From assembly GCA_030606335.1 (NCBI GenBank), contig JAUWGP010000010.1:1-64000 (forward strand): DNA of 64,000 nt, written 5' to 3'. This stretch comes from Caldifarciminota bacterium (lineage in GTDB: Bacteria > Hydrothermota > UBA3073). Under the pieces are notes generated by a model. It worked only from the letters and a program-made list of their open reading frames with translations, was not told the DNA's origin and ran no database searches. A program made the translations under genes and the position numbers. Below, piece by piece: positions 10,020 to 19,150 of the stretch. Numbering within the stretch: position 1 is the stretch's first letter; every line of letters starts with the position of its first letter.

Positions 10020-12407
10020 CTATCTCAGGAGGACAAGTTTTCGTGTAGAAATATAGTTTCCTGTTTCTATCCTGTAGAAGTAAACACCCGCTGACAAACG
10101 TCTCCCATTCTCATCTCTGCCATTCCAGTTTGCTGTGTATGACCCTGGTGAAATCTCATTATCAATAAGTGTCTTAACCCTCTGACCTGCTACGTTATAT
10201 ACTGTAAGGTTTACATACTCTTTCTTTGGAATTGCAAACTCGATCGTAGTGGCTTTTAGCATGGGATTAGGACGGTTCTGTGATAGTCTGTATACTATTG
10301 TTCTACCTTCCTCTACACCAATACCATATCCTGGCATTATTGCACGGATAAGAATGTCACCAACTCCCCAATCTGAGGGATGAGCCCACCACCATCCATC
10401 ATAGTTCAACCAACTGCGGTCGCAATCACACATTTTATCAGCACCTATATAAGGGCTAACATGTAGTGGGAATTCTATACGAACATGAAAGTCTTCAACA
10501 GGTACAAATACATCCTTTGCAACTATATCTACATCAAACCATTCACCACTATCAGGAGCTACAGCCTCGATAGGAGTAATCAGGTCTGTTTCATAGTCTG
10601 GTTTTCCGGTCCCATCATCGGGATTTAAATGAAGTATGAATGTATCAGGATTTGACCAGATGAAGAGTTTTACCGTAGTTAGTGTTTCGACGGCAGCCTC
10701 AGTTGGAGAAAACATAACAGAGATAAAACCATTTTCCCATGGCTCATTTAATCCATCTATAGCTATTCCATCATCATATGCAACAACTCCTCCAGGTAAA
10801 ACGAGTATGGAATAACCAGCATCGAATGAACCTGGCACCATAACCTCATTTGCATCTGTATCTTCAATCTTAACCCAGTATTCTATTTTTGAATCTATGG
10901 GTTGCCCGGGAATTCCAGCCTCGTATACATCGCCGCCAACATTGACCATGGGTATAACAGTTGAATCTTTTCCAAGAGAATATATGAGGTCAACTGAAAA
11001 ACCTGCTTCATTATCCTTGACACTTACCTGTATTACATATGGCCCAACTTCATCGTATGTATTTCCATATGCAGTGACATTCCAGACCATTGGAAGGGTA
11101 CGATGTACTGCAAATACCGAGTCAGAACAGAATTTTATAAGTCTCAGAGAATCCTCAAAACCTTCCCACCAACCCAGGGGTTCATACATTACAAGACCTG
11201 AATCTCCAACTATTGGAGCCATTTCTGGTGCCATTGTACGTTTAAGACCTGAACCAATACGGAGGGGATACGTCCAGTAGTGACCTTCATCTGAAGAACC
11301 TATAACAAAGATATTATAACCTGGGTTCTTATCGAATCCCAGTGAATCCTTATCCTGATATGCTGCATAGATGTTTCCTGCAGCATCACAAGCAAATGTA
11401 GCACATGCTGCCTCACCGAACATATCTCCAGAAGGAGCAGCAGCGATTGGTCCATATTCTTCAAATTCATCGGTAGAAAAGCGGTACCTGTATCCCACAA
11501 GTCTGTTTTCACCTGCCTTTGCGAGACCTACTCCTGTATATACCATACCGTCTCTGGCAACACCATAGAAAAGTCTTGCCCACCAGTTTTCAGCATAAGT
11601 TCTACCCTCTATTCCAGGCAGAACTGCTGCATCGGTCCATGAAGCACCTAAGTTTGTGGATGCAGTATAAATCTTCTGCCATTCCTGACCTGGATAAAGT
11701 ACAATATCCTTTGCAAGTGCCTCAACAAATATGTTGCCATTCTCTCCTAAGTGTATACCAGGACACTCAGCAACATTACCATCGTCTGATTCAGTGGGGA
11801 AATCATCACCATTAATTATCACAACCATAGGATCGAAGAAAGTTCCACCATCTGTGGATTTGGTGAAGAGGATATCATGTATTGTCGTGTCATTCCTCGT
11901 GTAGTTACCCTGTGCTACTATGACAATTGTATCACCAGAAGGATCTACATCTATTGAACCGAATCTCATCGAGTAGAAAATTGTGTCGCTTATTATCAAA
12001 GGTGTAGTCCATAGACCAGTTGCGTATGAGTCATCCCTTATAAAGCATAGAGCCCTGTTCTCACCCGGTCCATGGTCAATTCTGTCATTGAAGATGATAT
12101 ACGGTGTGTGAGTCCCATCCATAGCCATGGCAGGATAACCGGCTCCATATCCCCAGTCAAGGGGACCCATCTCAAGCCAGGTGTTCCCGTCATCATTTGA
12201 ATACGCCCAGTATAACGTATGTGCATCATAAGGTGACGGAATGTAGGCAACCTCTGCTATGTTTGATACCGGGTCATAGACTATATTCTTGCCGGTCAGG
12301 GGAATGGTTGAATACCACGAATTTATAGGAAGTATGGGGAATTCCCTCACCTGTCCAAACGCCAGTCCAACAACAGCGACCAGAGCAAGTAACGCAACCT
12401 TTTTCAT
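10020..12407 (-). CDS. Exported BNR/Asp-box (sialidase-like) protein with T9SS-type C-terminal domain
   Basis: 795 aa; signal peptide; Asp boxes SNDDGNTW, STDGGTFF, STNLGASW, SSDEGHYW; CTD 'QNRPNPMLKATTIEFAIP...VKTLIDNEISPGSYTANWNGRDENGRRLSAGVYFYRI'. Confidence 0.82.
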   Translation of the reverse strand: MKKVALLALVAVVGLAFGQVREFPILPINSWYSTIPLTGKNIVYDPVSNIAEVAYIPSPYDAHTLYWAYSNDDGNTWLEMGPLDWGYGAGYPAMAMDGTHTPYIIFNDRIDHGPGENRALCFIRDDSYATGLWTTPLIISDTIFYSMRFGSIDVDPSGDTIVIVAQGNYTRNDTTIHDILFTKSTDGGTFFDPMVVIINGDDFPTESDDGNVAECPGIHLGENGNIFVEALAKDIVLYPGQEWQKIYTASTNLGASWTDAAVLPGIEGRTYAENWWARLFYGVARDGMVYTGVGLAKAGENRLVGYRYRFSTDEFEEYGPIAAAPSGDMFGEAACATFACDAAGNIYAAYQDKDSLGFDKNPGYNIFVIGSSDEGHYWTYPLRIGSGLKRTMAPEMAPIVGDSGLVMYEPLGWWEGFEDSLRLIKFCSDSVFAVHRTLPMVWNVTAYGNTYDEVGPYVIQVSVKDNEAGFSVDLIYSLGKDSTVIPMVNVGGDVYEAGIPGQPIDSKIEYWVKIEDTDANEVMVPGSFDAGYSILVLPGGVVAYDDGIAIDGLNEPWENGFISVMFSPTEAAVETLTTVKLFIWSNPDTFILHLNPDDGTGKPDYETDLITPIEAVAPDSGEWFDVDIVAKDVFVPVEDFHVRIEFPLHVSPYIGADKMCDCDRSWLNYDGWWWAHPSDWGVGDILIRAIMPGYGIGVEEGRTIVYRLSQNRPNPMLKATTIEFAIPKKEYVNLTVYNVAGQRVKTLIDNEISPGSYTANWNGRDENGRRLSAGVYFYRIETGNYISTRKLVLLR

Positions 12408-12574
12408 AACTACCTCCTTTTATGGCTCCCTTTCTACCTGTAACCTATCCGTCAGTGGACGGAATAGACAGGATAGGGATAACCTGTTTGCATAACTTTA
12501 AAATAACAACTGTCTATTATTTTGATGCATCACCCCCTTTCATTTAAACGCAGATTTCACGCTACTAATTGCAA

Positions 12575-13072
12575 GCCACTGATTTCACGGATTATACAGA
12601 TTCGCATTCATTAATCAGTGTAATTTGAGGCTCAATACACAATACGTTTCCATTCCAGACTACTTTTACCAAAATTAAGTAAAAGGCCTACCTGTAACTT
12701 AGTAGCTTTAAGATAGTTAATCATTTGAGCATCATCATTCTCGGTTAATCCATGTGTTTCTTTTAATTCGACAAGAACTTTGTCATCCATGATAAAATCA
12801 GGTTTATATTTTTTATTGAGTTTTTTCCCTTGATAGTAAATATCGAGTTCAACCTGGTTTTTAAATATAATACCAGCTTTTTGTAGTTCTATAATCATAG
12901 CCTCTTCATATGCGGCTTCAAAAAATCCTGGACCCAATTCTTTATGTATTGTCATTGCAATACCAATGATTTTATAAGTTAGTTCCTCATAAAGAAACTC
13001 TTCTTTTATTCGTTTCATTAATTTTTGATTGTATTAATTTAATAAGTCAATTCAATCTGTGTAATCTGTGGC
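12575..13072. mobile_element. Putative inverted-repeat element carrying a GxxExxY gene
   Basis: Outer ends GCCACtGATTtcACggATTatACAGATT (12575) and ...CAATCTGTGTAATCTGTGGC (13072) are imperfect inverted repeats flanking the 12632-13018 ORF; absent from the paralogous module 2. Confidence 0.5.
12632..13018 (-). CDS. GxxExxY protein (PD-(D/E)XK nuclease superfamily-like)
   Basis: 128 aa; 'GPGFFEAAYEEA' matches GxxExxY; 'KPDFIMDDKVLVELK' matches PD-x-ExK; 'QMINYLKATKLQVGLLLNFG' typical C-terminus. Confidence 0.9.
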   Translation of the reverse strand: MKRIKEEFLYEELTYKIIGIAMTIHKELGPGFFEAAYEEAMIIELQKAGIIFKNQVELDIYYQGKKLNKKYKPDFIMDDKVLVELKETHGLTENDDAQMINYLKATKLQVGLLLNFGKSSLEWKRIVY

Positions 13073-13073
13073 T

Positions 13074-13979
13074 TTAAAAAGCGACTCCCAGAGACAATCT
13101 CTCTGCCTTGTTAAGATATCCAAACTCCGAATATGAATAATCCAGTTTTAGGTGAATTGTACCTATCTCCTTTTCAAATCCTACTCCAGTGGACCAGGAT
13201 TCTTCGTCATAGCCGAATTTATATCCCCCTCTTATTGCGAACATATCCAAAATTATGTATTCTACCCCAAGGGATGCCTTCTCCTTTGAATCGGTTGGTT
13301 TATCGAATACCAAACCAAGTGTTAGATTCTCTACAGGTTCTGTTGAGACACCAAAGGTAAAAGTTGTTGGAAGGGGAGAGGATTCCGTTATGAATTCAAG
13401 GTTTGGTCCAAAATTTGATATCTTCATTCCAAATCGTGTATTCATCAAGTTAGTTCGGAAGAGGGTTCCGATGTCACCACATAAAGCCTGAACACTATAT
13501 GTCCACCAATCCATTTTTATGAATCTTATGGTTAATCCAAGGGATGCCATATCAGTGAGGGAACGGCTAAAACTTAAACCCATAGTATAGTCAGTGCAAT
13601 AAAACTTCTCTCCTGTTCCCTCGGGTAGAAGAGGTGTTGTCACATCCATTGCATCAGTATGGAGGATGGTAAAGGAGAAACCTAAAGTTCCCCATCCTTG
13701 AAGTCTCTGGGCAACACCTAAAAATTCATAATTAATTCCAGCAAACCAGGATATATGAGTAACGATTATATCTATTCCTTCTATCAATGAAAGACCAGCT
13801 GGGTTATAATACAAAGCACTGGCATCATCTGCAATGGAGAGATATGCCTCTGCCATACCACATGCACCTGCATGAGGGCCGATCCTTAATGATTGACCGA
13901 GAGTAGTGCCAGGTCTCTCATACTGAGAGAAGAGAATGCCAGGAATCATAAGAATTGCAAAAAGGAGATACCTTTTCAT
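13074..13979 (-). CDS. PorV/PorQ-family outer-membrane protein (module 1)
   Basis: 301 aa; signal peptide; 'GACGMAEAYLSIADDASALYYNPAGLSLI' family motif; beta-barrel-like remainder; paralogue 52823-53719. Confidence 0.85.
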   Translation of the reverse strand: MKRYLLFAILMIPGILFSQYERPGTTLGQSLRIGPHAGACGMAEAYLSIADDASALYYNPAGLSLIEGIDIIVTHISWFAGINYEFLGVAQRLQGWGTLGFSFTILHTDAMDVTTPLLPEGTGEKFYCTDYTMGLSFSRSLTDMASLGLTIRFIKMDWWTYSVQALCGDIGTLFRTNLMNTRFGMKISNFGPNLEFITESSPLPTTFTFGVSTEPVENLTLGLVFDKPTDSKEKASLGVEYIILDMFAIRGGYKFGYDEESWSTGVGFEKEIGTIHLKLDYSYSEFGYLNKAERLSLGVAF

Positions 13980-14033
13980 ATTACCCCCATAGTAATATTA
14001 AAAATTAAATATCAAATATCAAAAATGTTCTTT

Positions 14034-14190
14034 AGGACGCAGATGAACGCAGATTATCAAGATTATTTAATACTTTTTTTCTTTGATTATTAAAATTCTT
14101 TCTTTTAATTTTCAGCTGAGATTCAAAATTAAGCAGAAGACCTACATCAATGTCTGTTGCTCTTAAAATTTTTAAATATAAATTCTCTAT
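14034..14190 (-). pseudogene. C-terminal remnant of a GxxExxY gene
   Basis: Minus-strand frame reads ...RIENLYLKILRATDIDVGLLLNFESQLKIKRKNFNNQRKKVLNNLDNLRSSAS*, matching MINYLKATKLQVGLLLNFGKSSLEWKR of the intact gene at 12632-13018; no N-terminal half present. Confidence 0.72.
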
Positions 14191-14217
14191 CCTGCTTTTC
14201 TGCGTGAATCTGCGTCC
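14035..14217. repeat. GGACGCAGAT...ATCTGCGTCC inverted-repeat element containing a degenerate GxxExxY 3' end
   Basis: Ends ggacgcagatgaacgcagattatcaagatt and ctgcgtgaatctgcgtcc; related shorter copies at 53774-53940 and about 19010-19137. Confidence 0.75.
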
Positions 14218-14223
14218 AAAAGT

Positions 14224-16071
14224 TTATTTTATCACCACAAATTTACCAAGTTGTATATCTCCCGAGTTATGATTCTCAACAGAGAATATATAAATCCCTG
14301 ATGAGATTGCCTGATTTGCTCTGGAGATTAGATTCCAGTCCTCCCATCCTTCCAATTCATTGTCATGTTCAATGGTCTGAACAAGATCACCACTCAGTGT
14401 ATAAACCCTTATGGTGCAGTGGACGGGGAGATTTATAAACTGAACTCTTCTATCTCTCTCTGTCCAGCCCGCTGTTGGGGCATATGTTGGAACCTCCCAT
14501 CCATCTTCTGTATAATCAATGTCACCACAATATGGATTAGGCACAACCGCAACCTTCTCCCTTCTCCCCGCAGCAAACCCCGGCATAGCCTCTATCAGAC
14601 AAGCAAGTATGCCACACTCCTTGGGTCCAGTGAGTTGTACGGTGTCCGGCAGGTCATAGGATGTTACTGCATAATAGTAATAGATACAATTTACAAGTCC
14701 GCTGTCAACATATTCGTGCTGTAATCCTGTATTGCGTCCGTACCAATCTATCTTATCAAAATCTGCAATCAATGTAAAGGGACCGTCCTTGTTTCTGGAT
14801 TTGTAAACCCTGTATCCTTCAAAATCCATTAATATATCATCGACCCTCAGGGTATCTTCAAAGTATTCTGGACTGTCATCCCATGAAAGCGTAATTTTGT
14901 GGTTGTCAGGTATTATAGTAACATCTGGTGGTGGTGGAGGAGGAGAAAATTTCAAATGCCTCTCATTATAATAATAATGCGCATATTCTACATTTTCGTA
15001 TAGGTCGATTTCATGCTCACCCCCTACCATTGCACATGCCACAATAATCATAGAATCTGGCTCAAGAGTATATGGACCAAAGGCAAGAGCCCACTGTACA
15101 TCTCCTACCTTGCTCTGAGTCTCATCTGGTGGGTCTATCTCTCCCACAGTCATAACCTTGTATGCATATTCATCTGGTCTTTCCTCTTCCTCGGCTACCC
15201 CATAGTCCCAGTCCCTGGCTGCCTTAAATGTAATCACTTTATTATCTATATCTGGTGCATTTAAGATAGTCCAACCTATAATACTCTCTGCTGTTCCATC
15301 CTCACCACCTGGTGCATCTGCTAATACTGCTACTCTTCTTTCCTCATTATACCAACAATGGTCGTCCAGTGAAATTTTATCTCTTTTTTCCCATATTGAA
15401 CCTGTTACATTATCTAAATCACCGGTCTGGAGGTTGCATTGATAACCTATATAGAAGTTCTCAATTGTGTTACTGAAGGTATTCTTTATGTAGAATTCAA
15501 AGAATATTATATCATCGATATCCGGATAGCCCCACGCATAATTTAACTGCCAAATATCTATTCCCATTGCACGGTGTACATGCATATATGGAAAGGTATC
15601 TCTATCAGAGTAATGTGCCAAAAAATCCATTTCTGATAATGGCTGATATCTTTCACCAATTATTACTCCACCCGTTCCACAAATTGCTGGTGCATAGTGT
15701 TCCTGGATTAATGGGTCTACCTCTTCACCCATCTTATATTCCCATAGGCTATCGTAAAGGGCGCTATCTGGCCACAGTTCGTGCCAGGGGTCTGCACCAA
15801 ATCCCCCTCCACCGTTTGATACACAGGTATCATTATTCACGACACCTCCGTATACAAAGTGAAAGCTATCAAGAAAATCAATGTTTGAACCTGCTGGATA
15901 CTCACAGCGATTTTCCGCCACAAAACCCCAGAATGAACCTATCATTCCCATATTGGTAACCCATACTTTAATCTTAGCAGCTTGTTGAAGTTTCTTCTGG
16001 ATGTTTTCTCTTTCCTGAGCAAGACTTGTAGTAAATGATACTATTATAAGTAATAGGATAAATTTACGCAT
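14224..16071 (-). CDS. Exported protein of unknown function with T9SS-type C-terminus (module 1)
   Basis: 615 aa; signal peptide; 'VAVVPNPYCGDIDY...DRRVQFINLPVHCTIRVYTLSGDLVQTIEHDNELEGWEDWNL...GIYIFSVE...GKFVVIK'; paralogue 53948-55714. Confidence 0.8.
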   Translation of the reverse strand: MRKFILLLIIVSFTTSLAQERENIQKKLQQAAKIKVWVTNMGMIGSFWGFVAENRCEYPAGSNIDFLDSFHFVYGGVVNNDTCVSNGGGGFGADPWHELWPDSALYDSLWEYKMGEEVDPLIQEHYAPAICGTGGVIIGERYQPLSEMDFLAHYSDRDTFPYMHVHRAMGIDIWQLNYAWGYPDIDDIIFFEFYIKNTFSNTIENFYIGYQCNLQTGDLDNVTGSIWEKRDKISLDDHCWYNEERRVAVLADAPGGEDGTAESIIGWTILNAPDIDNKVITFKAARDWDYGVAEEEERPDEYAYKVMTVGEIDPPDETQSKVGDVQWALAFGPYTLEPDSMIIVACAMVGGEHEIDLYENVEYAHYYYNERHLKFSPPPPPPDVTIIPDNHKITLSWDDSPEYFEDTLRVDDILMDFEGYRVYKSRNKDGPFTLIADFDKIDWYGRNTGLQHEYVDSGLVNCIYYYYAVTSYDLPDTVQLTGPKECGILACLIEAMPGFAAGRREKVAVVPNPYCGDIDYTEDGWEVPTYAPTAGWTERDRRVQFINLPVHCTIRVYTLSGDLVQTIEHDNELEGWEDWNLISRANQAISSGIYIFSVENHNSGDIQLGKFVVIK

Positions 16072-16243
16072 AATACCCCCATAGTCATATCAAATATTAA
16101 AAATCAAATATAAAATATTATAATTATTAACCTTGGAGTGCAGTAGCCCCGCCAAAGACGGGGTAAACTTGCTACTGCCTGCATTACCAAGGTAATGTCT
16201 ACCTCGCCTTGGCGAGGCACTCCAATGATATAAATTTTCCAAA

Positions 16244-18925
16244 TTAAAAAATAAACTTAATTCCCAGCTTAATTTGCCTTGGAGCTTTTAACCTTCCTGG
16301 ATCCATCAAATATTGCATTCTTGACCAGGAGTATATCTTATGAGAACTGCCATCTGCATCACCATATTTATAGGGTTCACCTGTAAATGGGTTAACCGAA
16401 TTTACATTTTTGTTATTCCACAGATTTAATATATCAACAAACAACTGGAGATTACTCTTTCCTATAGAGAATTCTTTCTGAAGATGAACATCGACTGTGG
16501 ATGTAAATGGTCGGCTGCCCTGGTTTTTGAGTGTGGGGTCATCTTTTGGAGTATAGGGTAGACCTGAACCTAAATTCCATAGGATATCTAATCTCCATCT
16601 ATCTGGTAACCTATCAAACATGTGCTCACCTTTTGATGCCTCAATGCTTATATTAGCAACAATTTTATGGTGTCGGTCCCAGTCGAGTCTGGTTCCACGA
16701 ACTGGTATCCATTCCCAGCCTTCGTAATATTCCATAAATTCCCATGAGGAATAGCCAACACCATTCTGGTAGGTATATGAGACACTTCCTGATGTATATT
16801 GTGAGTAACGTTTCTTTAATTCGAGTTCTATACCACGGGCTCGACCATATCCACGATTAACCCATACCCATATTGGTGGCATACCCACATTCATCAATCC
16901 TACATAATCATACATATCTTTATTAAATAATTTTATATAAGCTGCAAGGTCAGGAGCAAATTGGTGTGAGAAACCAAACTCATACTGGATTGTTTTTTGC
17001 GGTTTCAAGCTCGGATTACCACACCATGTTCCTGTCCATGGGTCCCTAAAAAGAAACTGCAAATTAGGAATCTGCTGGAACCTTCCATAATTGAAATAGA
17101 GAGTGGTCCTCTCAGTAATAGGATGTGATATTCCAAGCCTGGGAGAGAAGAAGAATGTTGGTTCTAATTCCCATTCCAGTCCAGTTGCCTTCTCCCACTG
17201 CTTTTGGTAGAGCGTATCACCAAGAATTGCCTCACCTGGAGTAAAGTAATCAATTCTTCCCCCGATGTTTACAACAAGACCAGGAAGTTCAATTTTGTCC
17301 TGTAGATAGACAGCACCTAACCATGGATGACCATGCTCAAAGACCCATCTATATAGTCCATATTCCGAGTATGGTCCTGGTCTCTCTGAACCTGGAGAAC
17401 GGAATGAACCGTAGTATTGAATGTTTGTGTATAGGATATCCTCATAATCTATATTGAATCCAAATTTTATGAGATTGCGGGGATGAATCTGTGATGTAAA
17501 GTCAAATTTTGCAGTCCATACCCAGGACGAATCATCGGACCAATACTGGTATACACCCTCGTCAATGAATCCATCACCATTTATATCATTGCCCCACCCT
17601 GTGTTTGATACATATTCACTATCAGCAATTACAGAGTCGATAGCTATACTATCAATAACAAAACTATCAATAACAGTACTGTCCGGTAAAAGCCACACAT
17701 TTCCCCATTCATATTCCCATAGAGTGTCTTGCCAGTAATATTCCCAGTGCCAGAATTCAGGTGGTGTCCTGCCCCATAAGTCGTCATGAGAATGGGTGAA
17801 AAGATGACCAAGGTGGATGCTATAAAATGTATTCTCTGAAAGGCTATGAGTAAAGGATAACACACCCTGAGAGGTCATTTTGTATGTGTTGTTTGTTGAG
17901 TCAGGCAGGTTTTTCCATGACCAGTTAAATGGTGAATACCATTGATATCCTCTGCGGTAACCCAGGCTGAGTTTATAATTGGGAGAGATATTATATGTTA
18001 GCTTGAGATTGAAATTAGTGGAGTTACTCTGACGGTCATGGTATTTTATCCCCATAAATTCCCGTTCCTCTCGTGTTCTGTGATTGTCAAGATAGCCATC
18101 AGTAAAGCTCCCACTACCGGAGAAGAAAAACCTTACATCAACAGGCAGAAAAGGAAGAGTTCCCCCAAATGCGAATGCAGCATAATCAGTATTAAAAGAG
18201 CAATCCTTCGGAGATAGATTATCTGTTTTATAGAGTAACTCACCTGATAACTTTTTACCACCTTCCCTTGTTATTATATTCACAACACCAGATTGTGCCT
18301 GACCATATTCTGCATTGAATCCACCTGTAAGCATCTCCATCTCCTTAATCGCCATAACATCTAAATCTAAGGCTGCAGTTGATCCGTATATTGGATGTCT
18401 GACTGCAACTCCGTCTATATAGTAGACAGTCTCTGATGTTCTACCACTCCTTATATGACTACCAGTTACACCTGGTTGGAGTCTTACAAGCTCTGTTGAC
18501 TTCTCAATATTGGGTGTTCTCTCTATCTCATCCCTTGATGCATATCTTACAGATGCTGTTACATCGTGCTCAATCAATGCCCTCTCGGCAATAACTGTAA
18601 TACCAGGTACCTCAATCATTGTTGGCTTCAGCTCAAAGTTTACTATAGTTGTTCTATCAAGCTTTATTCTCACTTCCTCAAAAGTTACAGACCTATATCC
18701 CATCATCTCTGCTCTAACTGCATACTCACCGGGTGGAAGTTGAATGACATAGTACTCACCATAGTCACTGGTAGCAGCTCCAAATCTTGTATCAAGAATG
18801 AAAACATTAGCGCTTGGTAGTGCCTTTTTAGTTTCTGAATCAATAACCTTTCCAGCAAGCTTACCAGTCACCCCGGCATAGACTCCTGTTGTAAAAAGGA
18901 TGAAGAAAAATATTGCCTTTTTCAT
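16244..18925 (-). CDS. TonB-dependent receptor (Oar-like) with N-terminal carboxypeptidase-regulatory-like domain (module 1)
   Basis: 893 aa; GKLAGKVIDSETKKALPSANVFILDT...GEYYVIQLPPGEYAVRAEMMGY; plug 'VYYIDGVAVRHPIYG...EMEMLTGGFNAEYGQAQSGVVNIITREG'; C-terminal strand 'LKAPRQIKLGIKFIF'. Confidence 0.9.
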   Translation of the reverse strand: MKKAIFFFILFTTGVYAGVTGKLAGKVIDSETKKALPSANVFILDTRFGAATSDYGEYYVIQLPPGEYAVRAEMMGYRSVTFEEVRIKLDRTTIVNFELKPTMIEVPGITVIAERALIEHDVTASVRYASRDEIERTPNIEKSTELVRLQPGVTGSHIRSGRTSETVYYIDGVAVRHPIYGSTAALDLDVMAIKEMEMLTGGFNAEYGQAQSGVVNIITREGGKKLSGELLYKTDNLSPKDCSFNTDYAAFAFGGTLPFLPVDVRFFFSGSGSFTDGYLDNHRTREEREFMGIKYHDRQSNSTNFNLKLTYNISPNYKLSLGYRRGYQWYSPFNWSWKNLPDSTNNTYKMTSQGVLSFTHSLSENTFYSIHLGHLFTHSHDDLWGRTPPEFWHWEYYWQDTLWEYEWGNVWLLPDSTVIDSFVIDSIAIDSVIADSEYVSNTGWGNDINGDGFIDEGVYQYWSDDSSWVWTAKFDFTSQIHPRNLIKFGFNIDYEDILYTNIQYYGSFRSPGSERPGPYSEYGLYRWVFEHGHPWLGAVYLQDKIELPGLVVNIGGRIDYFTPGEAILGDTLYQKQWEKATGLEWELEPTFFFSPRLGISHPITERTTLYFNYGRFQQIPNLQFLFRDPWTGTWCGNPSLKPQKTIQYEFGFSHQFAPDLAAYIKLFNKDMYDYVGLMNVGMPPIWVWVNRGYGRARGIELELKKRYSQYTSGSVSYTYQNGVGYSSWEFMEYYEGWEWIPVRGTRLDWDRHHKIVANISIEASKGEHMFDRLPDRWRLDILWNLGSGLPYTPKDDPTLKNQGSRPFTSTVDVHLQKEFSIGKSNLQLFVDILNLWNNKNVNSVNPFTGEPYKYGDADGSSHKIYSWSRMQYLMDPGRLKAPRQIKLGIKFIF

Positions 18926-19009
18926 AACACCCCCATAATAATATTAAATATTAAAATTCAAATATCAAAAATGCTTTTCAGGATGTCCCGCCGATGGCGG
19001 GATCCCGCC

Positions 19010-19137
19010 AGAGACGGCGACAGATTTTCGCAGATTATTAAGATTTTATATATTTTTTTCTTTAAATTTGTTAAATACATAAATCTTTTATCCTGTGTTT
19101 CTGCGTTTATCTGCGTTCTGACTTAGAGTGAATCTGC
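19010..19137. repeat. Degenerate copy of the GACGCAGAT inverted-repeat element
   Basis: gacggcgacagattttcgcagattattaagatttt ... cctgtgtttctgcgtttatctgcgttctgacttagagtgaatctgcgtcc. Confidence 0.6.
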
Positions 19138-19150
19138 GTCCAAATATAGT

